Part shown: positions 42,433 through 55,640 of the stretch, one piece after another
Numbering within the stretch: the stretch's first letter is position 1
Layout of the letters: each line of letters opens with the position of its first letter
Source: Auanema rhodensis
Taxonomy: Eukaryota; Nematoda; Chromadorea; Rhabditida; Rhabditidae
Direction of reading: 5' to 3'
DNA: 64,000 bases
NCBI GenBank assembly: GCA_964057225.1
Contig: OZ059897.1
Coordinates: forward strand, 868,001-932,000
Made by a program: the position numbers and the translations under genes
The notes under the pieces: model-generated
What the model was told of the DNA's origin: nothing
The model's input: only the letters and a program-made list of their open reading frames with translations
The model's database searches: none

Positions 42433-45400
42433 TCACCCTGAAGAATTAATTTTTTCGTTGAATAACATTGTCCATCGTCTTCGCCTTGAAAAAAGAAATC
42501 TAAAAACATCTACTTTTAGTAAAATTATCTTGAAATTTTTCAGGAAAATTTTTGTCAAAATGTTTTTGGAAGCAATGTTGAGTGTACATGGAAACTCAAC
42601 ATACACTAATGCAACATTTTTTAAACAATCATAACTAATTTTTGTATTGAGCGTTTCTTAATGTATTATAGTGCATTCGATGCGGATTTTTAAGCTGCTT
42701 CGATCTGTGTTATCAGATTTGCGCTAGCTTAGAAATGCACCGAGATATCAACTGATATAAGTTCACACTTATATCCTCGATTTTCACCCTGAAGAATTAA
42801 TTTTTTCGTTGAATAACATTGTCCATCGTCTTCGCCTTGAAAAAAGAAATCTAAAAACATCTACTTTTGGTAAAATTATTTTGAAATTTTTCAGGAAAAT
42901 TTTTGTCAAAATGTTTTTGGAAGCAATGTTGAGTGTACATGGAAACTCAACATACACTAATGCAACATTTTTTAAACAATCATAACTAATTTTTGTATTG
43001 AGCGTTTCTTAATGTATTATAGTACATTCGATGCGGATTTTTAAGCTGCGTCGATCTGTGTTATCAGATTTGAGTTAGCTTAAAAATGCACCGAGATATC
43101 AACTGATATAAGTTCACACTTATATCCTCGATTTTCACCCTGAAAAATTAATTTTTTCGTTGAATAACATTGTCCATCGTCTTCGCCTTGAAAAAAGAAA
43201 TTTAAAAATATCTACTTTTCGTAAAATTATCTTGAAATTTCTCAGGAAAATTTTTGTCAAAATGTTTTTGGAAGCAATGTTGAGTGTACATGGAAACTCA
43301 ACATACACTAATGCAACATTTTTTAAACAATCATAACTAATTTTTGTATTGAGCGTTTCTTAATGTATTATAGTGCATTCGATGCGGATTTTTAAGCTGC
43401 TTCGATCTGTGTTATCAGATTTGCGCTAGCTTAGAAATGCACCGAGATATCAACTGATATAAGTTCACACTTATATCCTCGATTTTCACCCTGAAGAATT
43501 AATTTTTTCGTTGAATAACATTGTCCATCGTCTTCGCCTTGAAAAAAGAAATCTAAAAACATCTACTTTTGGTAAAATTATTTTGAAATTTTTCAGGAAA
43601 ATTTTTGTCAAAATGTTTTTGGAAGCAATGTTGAGTGTACATGGAAACTCAACATACACTAATGCAACATTTTTTAAACAATCATAACTAATTTTTGTAT
43701 TGAGCGTTTCTTAATGTATTATAGTGCATTCGATGCGGATTTTTAAGCTGCTTCGATCTGTGTTATCAGATTTGCGCTAGCTTAGAAATGCACCGAGATA
43801 TCAACTGATATAAGTTCACACTTATATCCTCGATTTTCACCCTGAAGAATTAATTTTTTCGTTGAATAACATTGTCCATCGTCTTCGCCTTGAAAAAAAA
43901 AATCTAAAAACATCTACTTTTCGTAAAATTATCTTGAAATTTCTCAGGAAAATTTTTGTCAAAATGTTTTTGGAAGCAATGTTGAGTGTACATGGAAACT
44001 CAACATACACTAATGCAACATTTATTAAACAATCATAACTAATTTTTGTATTGAGCGTTTCTTAATGTATTATAGTGCATTCGATGCGGATTTTTAAGCT
44101 GCTTCGATCTGTGTTATCAGATTTGCGCTAGCTTAGAAATGCACCGAGATATCAACTGATATAAGTTCACACTTATATCCTCGATTTTCACCCTGAAGAA
44201 TTAATTTTTTCGTTGAATAACATTGTCCATCGTCTTCGCCTTGAAAAAAGGAATTTAAAAACATCTACTTTTTGTGAAATTATTTTGAAATTTTTCGGGA
44301 AAATTTTTGTCAAAATGTTTTTGGAAGCAATGTTGAGTGTACATGGAAACTCAACATACACTAATGCATCTTTTTTCAAACAATCATAAATACTTTTGTA
44401 TTGAGCGTTTCTCAATGTAATATAGTGCATTCGAAACGGATTTTTAAGCTGCGTCGATCTGTGTTATCAGATTTGCGCTAGCTTAAAAATGCACCGAGAT
44501 ATCAACTGATATAAGTTCACACTTATATCCTCGATTTTCACCCTGAAGATATAATTTTTTCGTTGAATAACATTGTCCATCGTCTTCGCCTTGAAAAAAG
44601 GAATTTAAAAACATCTACTTTTTGTGAAATTATTTTGAAATTTTTCGGGAAAATTTTTGTCAAAATGTTTTTGGAAGCAATGTTGAGTGTACATGGAAAC
44701 TCAACATACACTAATGCATAATTTTTTAAACAATCATAACTAATTTTTGTATTGAGCGTTTCTTAATGTATTATAGTGCATTCGATGCGGATTTTTAAGC
44801 TGCGTCGATCTGTGTTATCAGATTTGAGTTAGCTTAAAAATGCACCGAGATATCAACTGATATAAGTTCACACTTATAACCTCGATTTTCACCCTGAAGA
44901 ATTAATTTTTTCGTTGAATAACATTGTCCATCGTCTTCGCCTTGAAAAAAGGAATTTAAAAACATCTACTTTTTGTGAAATTATTTTGAAATTTTTCGGG
45001 AAAATTTTATTCAAAATGTTTTTGGAAGCAATGTTGAGTGTACATGGAAACTCAACATACACTAATGCATAATTTTTTAAACAATCATAACTAATTTTTG
45101 TATTGAGCGTTTCTTAATGTATTATAGTGCATTCGATGCGGATTTTTAAGCTGCGTCGATCTGTGTTATCAGATTTGAGTTAGCTTAAAAATGCACCGAG
45201 ATATCAACTGATATAAGTTCACACTTATATCCTCGATTTTCACCCTGAAGAATTAATTTTTTCGTTGAATAACATTGTCCATCGTCTTCGCCTTGAAAAA
45301 AGAAATCTAAAAACATCTACTTTTGGTAAAATTATTTTGAAATTTTTCAGGAAAATTTTTGTCAAAATGTTTTTGGAATCAATGTTGAGTGTACATGGAA

Positions 45401-45800
45401 ACTCAACATACACTAATGCATAATTTTTTAAACGATCATAACTAATTTTTTATTGAGCGTTTCTTAATGTATTATAGTGCATTCGATGCGGATTTTTAAG
45501 CTGCTTCGATCTGTGTTATCAGATTTGCGCTAGCTTAGAAATGCACCGAGATATCAACTGATATAAGTTCACACTTATATCCTCGATTTTCACCCTGAAG
45601 AATTAATTTTTTCGTTGAATAACATTGTCCATCGTCTTCGCCTTGAAAAAAGGTATTTAAAAACATCTACTTTTTGTGAAATTATTTTGAAATTTTTCGG
45701 GAAAATTTTTGTCAAAATGTTTTTGGAAGCAATGTTGAGTGTACATGGAAACTCAACATACACTAATGCATCATTTTTCAAACGATCATAACTAATTTTT
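42433..45800. repeat. Sat351 array edge with divergent monomers
   Basis: The last ten or so monomers, the final one truncated, carry variants rare or absent elsewhere: 'acattttttaaacaatc', 'agcttagaaatg', 'ttttcgtaaaattatc' with 'ttctcagg' (42-44 kb, alternating with another type), then 'ggaatttaaaa' with 'tttttcggg' (44.2-45.8 kb). The only length changes I found in the array are here: the monomers at 44188 and 45240 are 350 bp. The first has a rearranged 'cataaatacttttg', the second lost a base in 'aattttttattg'. Divergence rising towards an edge is what unequal exchange predicts, since terminal units are homogenised least. Confidence 0.85.
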
Positions 45801-45830
45801 GCTAGCTCTAGCTGGTTTTCAATTTTTATG
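45781..45830. other. Junction between the two satellites
   Basis: Sat351 sequence is in phase up to 'ataactaattttt' ending at 45800, where 'gtattgag' would follow. From 45805 the sequence is the Sat182 landmark 'gctctagctgg'. Positions 45801-45807 read 'gctagct', a 7-mer that also ends the Sat351 tail module (for example 253-259) and overlaps the start of the Sat182 landmark, so a few bases of microhomology or filler are possible. There is no transposon end, target-site duplication or unique DNA. Both families change at one point within a monomer: Sat351 is cut about 211 bases into its unit. Confidence 0.9.
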
Positions 45831-45854
45831 AGATTTTTCATCATCTTACAACAA

Positions 45855-45866
45855 ATTCAATTGAAT
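45855..45866. other. 12-bp palindrome of Sat182 monomer (first example)
   Basis: attcaattgaat reads the same on both strands and sits at the same phase in the Sat182 units, within 'acaaattcaattgaatc'. No variant of it was noticed, although neighbouring positions such as 'cttacaac/cttataac' vary. A perfect conserved dyad could be a protein site or a structural feature; nothing here shows which. Confidence 0.7.
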
Positions 45867-46331
45867 CTAACATGAAATAATTATTCGTTTTGAAAAGCAT
45901 TGAATATCATTGTTCCTTGTAATAATTGATTTGAATATTGCTTCGTTTGTTTTAAGATTTTGCTACTGCATAGCTTCAGTTTGCTGCTCTAGCTGGTTTT
46001 CAATTTTTGTTAGATTTTTCATCATCTTACAACAAATTCAATTGAATCTAACATGAATTATTTTTTCGTTTTGAAAAGCATTGAATATCATTGTTCCTTA
46101 TAATATTGGATTTGAATATTGCTTCGTTAGTTTTATGATTTTTGCTACTGTATAGCTTCAGTTTGCTGCTCTAGCTGGTTTTTAATTTTTATGAGATTTT
46201 TCATCATCTTACAACAAATTCAATTGAATCTAACATGAAATAATTATTCGTTTTGAAAAGCATTGAATATCATTGTTCCTTATAATATTGGATTTGAATA
46301 TTGCTTCGTTAGTTTTATGATTTTTGCTACT

Positions 46332-48514
46332 ACATGTCATGTGTTTACTGCTCTAGCTGGTTTTCAATTTTTATGAGATTTTTCATCATCTTACAACAAA
46401 TTCAATTGAATCTAACATGAATCATTTTTTCGTTTTGAAAAGCATTGAATATCATTGTTCCTTGTAATATTGGATTTGATTATTTCTTTGTTAGCTTTAT
46501 GATTTTTGCTACTGTATAGCTTCAGTTTGCTGCTCTAGCTGGTTTTCCATTTTTATGAGATTTTTCATCATCTTATAACAAATTCAATTGAATCTAACAT
46601 GAATTATTTTTTCGTTTTGAAAAGCATTGAATATCATTGTTCCTTGTAATATTGGATTTGATTATTGCTTTGTTAGCTTTATGATTTTTGCTACTGTATA
46701 GCTTCAGTTTGCTGCTCTAGCTGGTTTTCAATTTTTATGAGATTTTTCATCATCTTACAACAAATTCAATTGAATCTAACATGAAATAATTTTTCGTTTT
46801 GAAAAGCATTGAATATCATTGTTCCTTGTAATATTGGATTTGATTATTGCTTTGTTAGCTTTATGATTTTTGCTACTGTATAGCTTCAGTTTGCTGCTCT
46901 AGCTGGTTTTCAATTTTTATGAGATTTTTCATCATCTTACAACAAATTCAATTGAATCTAACATGAAATAATTTTTCGTTTTGAAAAGCATTGAATATCA
47001 TTGTTCCTTATAATATTGGATTTGAATATTGCTTCGTTAGTTTTATGATTTTTGCTACTGTATAGCTTCAGTTTGCTGCTCTAGCTGGTTTTCAATTTTT
47101 ATGAGATTTTTCATCATCTTATAACAAATTCAATTGAATCTAACATGAATTATTTTTTCGTTTTGAAAAGCATTGAATATCATTGTTCCTTGTAATATTG
47201 GATTTGATTATTGCTTTGTTAGCTTTATGATTTTTGCTACTGTATAGCTTCAGTTTGCTGCTCTAGCTGGTTTTCAATTTTTATGAGATTTTTCATCATC
47301 TTACAACAAATTCAATTGAATCTAACATGAAATAATTTTTCGTTTTGAAAAGCATTGAATATCATTGTTCCTTGTAATATTGGATTTGATTATTGCTTTG
47401 TTAGCTTTATGATTTTTGCTACTGTATAGCTTCAGTTTGCTGCTCTAGCTGGTTTTCAATTTTTATGAGATTTTTCATCATCTTACAACAAATTCAATTG
47501 AATCTAACATGAAATAATTTTTCGTTTTGAAAAGCATTGAATATCATTGTTCCTTATAATATTGGATTTGAATATTGCTTCGTTAGTTTTATGATTTTTG
47601 CTACTACATGTCATGTGTTTACTGCTCTAGCTGGTTTTCAATTTTTATGAGATTTTTCATCATCTTACAACAAATTCAATTGAATCTAACATGAATTATT
47701 TTTTCGTTTTGAAAAGCATTGAATATCATTGTTCCTTGTAATATTGGATTTGATTATTACTTTGTTAGCTTTATGATTTTGCTACTGTATAGCTTCAGTT
47801 TGCTGCTCTAGCTGGTTTTCAATTTTTATGAGAATTTTCATCATCTTACAACAAATTCAATTGAATCTAACATGAAATAATTTTTCGTTTTGAAAAGCAT
47901 TGAATATCATTGTTCCTTATAATATTGGATTTGATTATTACTTTGTTAGCTTTATGATTTTTGCTACTGTATAGCTTCAGTTTGCTGCTCTAGCTGGTTT
48001 TCAATTTTTATGAGATTTTTCATCATCTTACAACAAATTCAATTGAATCTAACATGAAATAATTTTTCGTTTTGAAAAGCATTGAATATCATTGTTCCTT
48101 ATAATATTGGATTTGATTATTACTTTGTTAGCTTTATGATTTTTGCTACTGCATAGCTTCAGTTTGCTGCTCTAGCTGGTTTTCAATTTTTGTTAGATTT
48201 TTCATCATCTTACAACAAATTCAATTGAATCTAACATGAATTATTTTTTCGTTTTGAAAAGCATTGAATATCATTGTTCCTTATAATATTGGATTTGAAT
48301 ATTGCTTCGTTAGTTTTATGATTTTTGCTACTGTATAGCTTCAGTTTGCTGCTCTAGCTGGTTTTTAATTTTTATGAGATTTTTCATCATCTTACAACAA
48401 ATTCAATTGAATCTAACATGAAATAATTATTCGTTTTGAAAAGCATTGAATATCATTGTTCCTTATAATATTGGATTTGAATATTGCTTCGTTAGTTTTA
48501 TGATTTTTGCTACT
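46332..48514. repeat. Sat182 12-monomer HOR unit, 2,183 bp
   Basis: It is bounded by equivalent 'acatgtcatgtg' patches at 46332 and 48515, each followed by 'catgaatcatt', 'gattatttc' and 'ggttttccattttt'. The unit contains two 546-bp trimers (cttataac at 46572 and 47118) and another patch monomer at 47606. It precedes a 15-monomer unit of the same plan. The bases before 46332 (45,801-46,331) match the last part of such a unit ('tttttgttag', then 'ggtttttaattttt'). Confidence 0.85.
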
Positions 48515-51243
48515 ACATGTCATGTGTTTACTGCTCTAGCTGGTTTTCAATTTTTATGAGATTTTTCATCATCTTACAACAAATTCAATTGAATCTAACA
48601 TGAATCATTTTTTCGTTTTGAAAAGCATTGAATATCATTGTTCCTTGTAATATTGGATTTGATTATTTCTTTGTTAGCTTTATGATTTTTGCTACTGTAT
48701 AGCTTCAGTTTGCTGCTCTAGCTGGTTTTCCATTTTTATGAGATTTTTCATCATCTTATAACAAATTCAATTGAATCTAACATGAATTATTTTTTCGTTT
48801 TGAAAAGCATTGAATATCATTGTTCCTTGTAATATTGGATTTGATTATTGCTTTGTTAGCTTTATGATTTTTGCTACTGTATAGCTTCAGTTTGCTGCTC
48901 TAGCTGGTTTTCAATTTTTATGAGATTTTTCATCATCTTACAACAAATTCAATTGAATCTAACATGAAATAATTTTTCGTTTTGAAAAGCATTGAATATC
49001 ATTGTTCCTTGTAATATTGGATTTGATTATTGCTTTGTTAGCTTTATGATTTTTGCTACTGTATAGCTTCAGTTTGCTGCTCTAGCTGGTTTTCAATTTT
49101 TATGAGATTTTTCATCATCTTACAACAAATTCAATTGAATCTAACATGAAATAATTTTTCGTTTTGAAAAGCATTGAATATCATTGTTCCTTATAATATT
49201 GGATTTGAATATTGCTTCGTTAGTTTTATGATTTTTGCTACTGTATAGCTTCAGTTTGCTGCTCTAGCTGGTTTTCAATTTTTATGAGATTTTTCATCAT
49301 CTTATAACAAATTCAATTGAATCTAACATGAATTATTTTTTCGTTTTGAAAAGCATTGAATATCATTGTTCCTTGTAATATTGGATTTGATTATTGCTTT
49401 GTTAGCTTTATGATTTTTGCTACTGTATAGCTTCAGTTTGCTGCTCTAGCTGGTTTTCAATTTTTATGAGATTTTTCATCATCTTACAACAAATTCAATT
49501 GAATCTAACATGAAATAATTTTTCGTTTTGAAAAGCATTGAATATCATTGTTCCTTGTAATATTGGATTTGATTATTGCTTTGTTAGCTTTATGATTTTT
49601 GCTACTGTATAGCTTCAGTTTGCTGCTCTAGCTGGTTTTCAATTTTTATGAGATTTTTCATCATCTTACAACAAATTCAATTGAATCTAACATGAAATAA
49701 TTTTTCGTTTTGAAAAGCATTGAATATCATTGTTCCTTATAATATTGGATTTGAATATTGCTTCGTTAGTTTTATGATTTTTGCTACTGTATAGCTTCAG
49801 TTTGCTGCTCTAGCTGGTTTTCAATTTTTATGAGATTTTTCATCATCTTATAACAAATTCAATTGAATCTAACATGAATTATTTTTTCGTTTTGAAAAGC
49901 ATTGAATATCATTGTTCCTTGTAATATTGGATTTGATTATTGCTTTGTTAGCTTTATGATTTTTGCTACTGTATAGCTTCAGTTTGCTGCTCTAGCTGGT
50001 TTTCAATTTTTATGAGATTTTTCATCATCTTACAACAAATTCAATTGAATCTAACATGAAATAATTTTTCGTTTTGAAAAGCATTGAATATCATTGTTCC
50101 TTGTAATATTGGATTTGATTATTGCTTTGTTAGCTTTATGATTTTTGCTACTGTATAGCTTCAGTTTGCTGCTCTAGCTGGTTTTCAATTTTTATGAGAT
50201 TTTTCATCATCTTACAACAAATTCAATTGAATCTAACATGAAATAATTTTTCGTTTTGAAAAGCATTGAATATCATTGTTCCTTATAATATTGGATTTGA
50301 ATATTGCTTCGTTAGTTTTATGATTTTTGCTACTACATGTCATGTGTTTACTGCTCTAGCTGGTTTTCAATTTTTATGAGATTTTTCATCATCTTACAAC
50401 AAATTCAATTGAATCTAACATGAATTATTTTTTCGTTTTGAAAAGCATTGAATATCATTGTTCCTTGTAATATTGGATTTGATTATTACTTTGTTAGCTT
50501 TATGATTTTGCTACTGTATAGCTTCAGTTTGCTGCTCTAGCTGGTTTTCAATTTTTATGAGAATTTTCATCATCTTACAACAAATTCAATTGAATCTAAC
50601 ATGAAATAATTTTTCGTTTTGAAAAGCATTGAATATCATTGTTCCTTATAATATTGGATTTGATTATTACTTTGTTAGCTTTATGATTTTTGCTACTGTA
50701 TAGCTTCAGTTTGCTGCTCTAGCTGGTTTTCAATTTTTATGAGATTTTTCATCATCTTACAACAAATTCAATTGAATCTAACATGAAATAATTTTTCGTT
50801 TTGAAAAGCATTGAATATCATTGTTCCTTATAATATTGGATTTGATTATTACTTTGTTAGCTTTATGATTTTTGCTACTGCATAGCTTCAGTTTGCTGCT
50901 CTAGCTGGTTTTCAATTTTTGTTAGATTTTTCATCATCTTACAACAAATTCAATTGAATCTAACATGAATTATTTTTTCGTTTTGAAAAGCATTGAATAT
51001 CATTGTTCCTTATAATATTGGATTTGAATATTGCTTCGTTAGTTTTATGATTTTTGCTACTGTATAGCTTCAGTTTGCTGCTCTAGCTGGTTTTTAATTT
51101 TTATGAGATTTTTCATCATCTTACAACAAATTCAATTGAATCTAACATGAAATAATTATTCGTTTTGAAAAGCATTGAATATCATTGTTCCTTATAATAT
51201 TGGATTTGAATATTGCTTCGTTAGTTTTATGATTTTTGCTACT
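48515..51243. repeat. Sat182 15-monomer HOR unit, 2,729 bp
   Basis: It follows the same plan as the preceding 12-monomer unit, from patch 48515 to patch 51244, but is longer by exactly 546 bp. The extra length is one additional trimer: cttataac occurs at 48755, 49301 and 49847 here, against two occurrences in the 12-monomer unit and in the later groups (51484/52030, 55664/56210, 57847/58393). In every group the last cttataac lies 488 bp before the next patch. Confidence 0.87.
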
Positions 51244-54200
51244 ACATGTCATGTGTTTACTGCTCTAGCTGGTTTTCAATTTTTATGAGATTTTTCATCA
51301 TCTTACAACAAATTCAATTGAATCTAACATGAATCATTTTTTCGTTTTGAAAAGCATTGAATATCATTGTTCCTTGTAATATTGGATTTGATTATTTCTT
51401 TGTTAGCTTTATGATTTTTGCTACTGTATAGCTTCAGTTTGCTGCTCTAGCTGGTTTTCCATTTTTATGAGATTTTTCATCATCTTATAACAAATTCAAT
51501 TGAATCTAACATGAATTATTTTTTCGTTTTGAAAAGCATTGAATATCATTGTTCCTTGTAATATTGGATTTGATTATTGCTTTGTTAGCTTTATGATTTT
51601 TGCTACTGTATAGCTTCAGTTTGCTGCTCTAGCTGGTTTTCAATTTTTATGAGATTTTTCATCATCTTACAACAAATTCAATTGAATCTAACATGAAATA
51701 ATTTTTCGTTTTGAAAAGCATTGAATATCATTGTTCCTTGTAATATTGGATTTGATTATTGCTTTGTTAGCTTTATGATTTTTGCTACTGTATAGCTTCA
51801 GTTTGCTGCTCTAGCTGGTTTTCAATTTTTATGAGATTTTTCATCATCTTACAACAAATTCAATTGAATCTAACATGAAATAATTTTTCGTTTTGAAAAG
51901 CATTGAATATCATTGTTCCTTATAATATTGGATTTGAATATTGCTTCGTTAGTTTTATGATTTTTGCTACTGTATAGCTTCAGTTTGCTGCTCTAGCTGG
52001 TTTTCAATTTTTATGAGATTTTTCATCATCTTATAACAAATTCAATTGAATCTAACATGAATTATTTTTTCGTTTTGAAAAGCATTGAATATCATTGTTC
52101 CTTGTAATATTGGATTTGATTATTGCTTTGTTAGCTTTATGATTTTTGCTACTGTATAGCTTCAGTTTGCTGCTCTAGCTGGTTTTCAATTTTTATGAGA
52201 TTTTTCATCATCTTACAACAAATTCAATTGAATCTAACATGAAATAATTTTTCGTTTTGAAAAGCATTGAATATCATTGTTCCTTGTAATATTGGATTTG
52301 ATTATTGCTTTGTTAGCTTTATGATTTTTGCTACTGTATAGCTTCAGTTTGCTGCTCTAGCTGGTTTTCAATTTTTATGAGATTTTTCATCATCTTACAA
52401 CAAATTCAATTGAATCTAACATGAAATAATTTTTCGTTTTGAAAAGCATTGAATATCATTGTTCCTTATAATATTGGATTTGAATATTGCTTCGTTAGTT
52501 TTATGATTTTTGCTACTACATGTCATGTGTTTACTGCTCTAGCTGGTTTTCAATTTTTATGAGATTTTTCATCATCTTACAACAAATTCAATTGAATCTA
52601 ACATGAATTATTTTTTCGTTTTGAAAAGCATTGAATATCATTGTTCCTTGTAATATTGGATTTGATTATTACTTTGTTAGCTTTATGATTTTGCTACTGT
52701 ATAGCTTCAGTTTGCTGCTCTAGCTGGTTTTCAATTTTTATGAGAATTTTCATCATCTTACAACAAATTCAATTGAATCTAACATGAAATAATTTTTCGT
52801 TTTGAAAAGCATTGAATATCATTGTTCCTTATAATATTGGATTTGATTATTACTTTGTTAGCTTTATGATTTTTGCTACTGTATAGCTTCAGTTTGCTGC
52901 TCTAGCTGGTTTTCAATTTTTATGAGATTTTTCATCATCTTACAACAAATTCAATTGAATCTAACATGAATTATTTTTTCGTTTTGAAAAGCATTGAATA
53001 TCATTGTTCCTTGTAATATTGGATTTGATTATTGCTTTGTTAGCTTTATGATTTTTGCTACTGTATAGCTTCACTTTGCTGCTCTAGCTGGTTTTCAATT
53101 TTTATTAGATTTTTCATCATCTTACAACAAATTCAATTGAATCTAACATGAAATAATTATTCGTTTTGAAAAGCATTGAATATCATTGTTCCTTGTAATA
53201 ATTGATTTGAATATTGCTTCGTTTGTTTTAAGATTTTGCTACTGCATAGCTTCAGTTTGCTGCTCTAGCTGGTTTTCAATTTTTGTTAGATTTTTCATCA
53301 TCTTACAACAAATTCAATTGAATCTAACATGAATTATTTTTTCGTTTTGAAAAGCATTGAATATCATTGTTCCTTATAATATTGGATTTGAATATTGCTT
53401 CGTTAGTTTTATGATTTTTGCTACTACATGTCATGTGTTTACTGCTCTAGCTGGTTTTCAATTTTTATGAGATTTTTCATCATCTTACAACAAATTCAAT
53501 TGAATCTAACATGAATTATTTTTTCGTTTTGAAAAGCATTGAATATCATTGTTCCTTGTAATATTGGATTTGATTATTACTTTGTTAGCTTTATGATTTT
53601 GCTACTGTATAGCTTCAGTTTGCTGCTCTAGCTGGTTTTCAATTTTTATGAGAATTTTCATCATCTTACAACAAATTCAATTGAATCTAACATGAAATAA
53701 TTTTTCGTTTTGAAAAGCATTGAATATCATTGTTCCTTATAATATTGGATTTGATTATTACTTTGTTAGCTTTATGATTTTTGCTACTGTATAGCTTCAG
53801 TTTGCTGCTCTAGCTGGTTTTCAATTTTTATGAGATTTTTCATCATCTTACAACAAATTCAATTGAATCTAACATGAATTATTTTTTCGTTTTGAAAAGC
53901 ATTGAATATCATTGTTCCTTGTAATATTGGATTTGATTATTGCTTTGTTAGCTTTATGATTTTTGCTACTGTATAGCTTCACTTTGCTGCTCTAGCTGGT
54001 TTTCAATTTTTATTAGATTTTTCATCATCTTACAACAAATTCAATTGAATCTAACATGAAATAATTATTCGTTTTGAAAAGCATTGAATATCATTGTTCC
54101 TTGTAATAATTGATTTGAATATTGCTTCGTTAGTTTTATGATTTTTGCTACTGTATAGCTTCAGTTTGCTGCTCTAGCTGGTTTTTAATTTTTATGAGAT

Positions 54201-55640
54201 TTTTCATCATCTTACAACAAATTCAATTGAATCTAACATGAAATAATTATTCGTTTTGAAAAGCATTGAATATCATTGTTCCTTATAATATTGGATTTGA
54301 ATATTGCTTCGTTAGTTTTATGATTTTTGCTACTACATGTCATGTGTTTACTGCTCTAGCTGGTTTTCAATTTTTATGAGATTTTTCATCATCTTACAAC
54401 AAATTCAATTGAATCTAACATGAATCATTTTTTCGTTTTGAAAAGCATTGAATATCATTGTTCCTTGTAATATTGGATTTGATTATTTCTTTGTTAGCTT
54501 TATGATTTTTGCTACTGTTTAGCTTCAGTTTGCTGCTCTAGCTGGTTTTCCATTTTTATGAGATTTTTCATCATCTTATAACAAATTCAATTGAATCTAA
54601 CATGAATTATTTTTTCGTTTTGAAAAGCATTGAATATCATTGTTCCTTGTAATATTGGATTTGATTATTACTTTGTTAGCTTTATGATTTTGCTACTGTA
54701 TAGCTTCAGTTTGCTGCTCTAGCTGGTTTTCAATTTTTATGAGAATTTTCATCATCTTACAACAAATTCAATTGAATCTAACATGAAATAATTTTTCGTT
54801 TTGAAAAGCATTGAATATCATTGTTCCTTATAATATTGGATTTGAATATTGCTTCGTTAGTTTTATGATTTTTGCTACTACATGTCATGTGTTTACTGCT
54901 CTAGCTGGTTTTCAATTTTTATGAGATTTTTCATCATCTTACAACAAATTCAATTGAATCTAACATGAAATAATTTTTCGTTTTGAAAAGCATTGAATAT
55001 CATTGTTCCTTATAATATTGGATTTGAATATTGCTTCGTTAGTTTTATGATTTTTGCTACTGTATAGCTTCAGTTTGCTGCTCTAGCTGGTTTTCAATTT
55101 TTATGAGATTTTTCATCATCTTACAACAAATTCAATTGAATCTAACATGAAATAATTATTCGTTTTGAAAAGCATTGAATATCATTGTTCCTTGTAATAT
55201 TGGATTTGAATATTGCTTCGTTTGTTTTAAGATTTTGCTACTGCATAGCTTCAGTTTGCTGCTCTAGCTGGTTTTCAATTTTTATGAGATTTTTCATCAT
55301 CTTACAACAAATTCAATTGAATCTAACATGAAATAATTTTTCGTTTTGAAAAGCATTGAATATCATTGTTCCTTGTAATATTGGATTTGATTATTGCTTT
55401 GTTAGCTTTATGATTTTTGCTACTGTATAGCTTCAGTTTGCTGCTCTAGCTGGTTTTCAATTTTTATGAGATTTTTCATCATCTTACAACAAATTCAATT
55501 GAATCTAACATGAAATAATTTTTCGTTTTGAAAAGCATTGAATATCATTGTTCCTTATAATATTGGATTTGATTATTACTTTGTTAGCTTTATGATTTTG
55601 CTACTGTATAGCTTCAGTTTGCTGCTCTAGCTGGTTTTCC
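49278..55640. repeat. Sat182 6,363-bp (35-monomer) HOR, copy 1
   Basis: This is the first of two tandem copies. The patch markers at 50335, 51244, 52518, 53426, 54335 and 54880 each recur exactly 6,363 bp later. So do rarer markers: 'tcacttt' at 53071 and 53979, 'gctactgttt' at 54511, and 'tcgtttg' at 53219 and 55218. The left limit is set by the mismatch at 49277/55640 ('ttcaat' against 'ttccat') and by unrelated types upstream of it. By eye the copies look almost identical. The block includes most of the 15-monomer unit listed separately. Confidence 0.92.

Larger units (their letters stand above)
1..45800. repeat. Satellite array Sat351 (351-bp monomer, about 130 copies)
   Basis: A head-to-tail array of one 351-bp unit, all in one orientation. 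The phase mark tca in 'ttttcaccctgaag' recurs at 313, 664, 1015, 1366 and so on in exact 351-bp steps as far as 44188. Landmarks inside each unit, in order, are an A/T-tract-rich third, a 9-bp dyad around 'tacatgg', a 10-bp dyad around 'gatctgtg', and a 9-bp hairpin just before the next 'cctcgatttt'. Monomers differ at a limited set of linked sites, so several monomer types can be named. GATATC occurs once in almost every unit (lost at about 3436), so an EcoRV pattern should be a 351-bp ladder. The array is about two-thirds to 70% AT by eye. No transposon, gene or unique sequence interrupts it. The left end lies outside the window. I do not recognise the family by name. Confidence 0.98.

Noticed and set aside
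44188-44430. An 80-codon minus-strand frame with an ATG start
   Set aside because: It is the same satellite frame extended by local indels in a degenerate edge monomer. It has no domain or independent support as a gene.
45781-45830. Transposon insertion boundary at the satellite junction
   Set aside because: There are no terminal inverted repeats, target-site duplication or polyA; the sequence on both sides is ordinary monomer.
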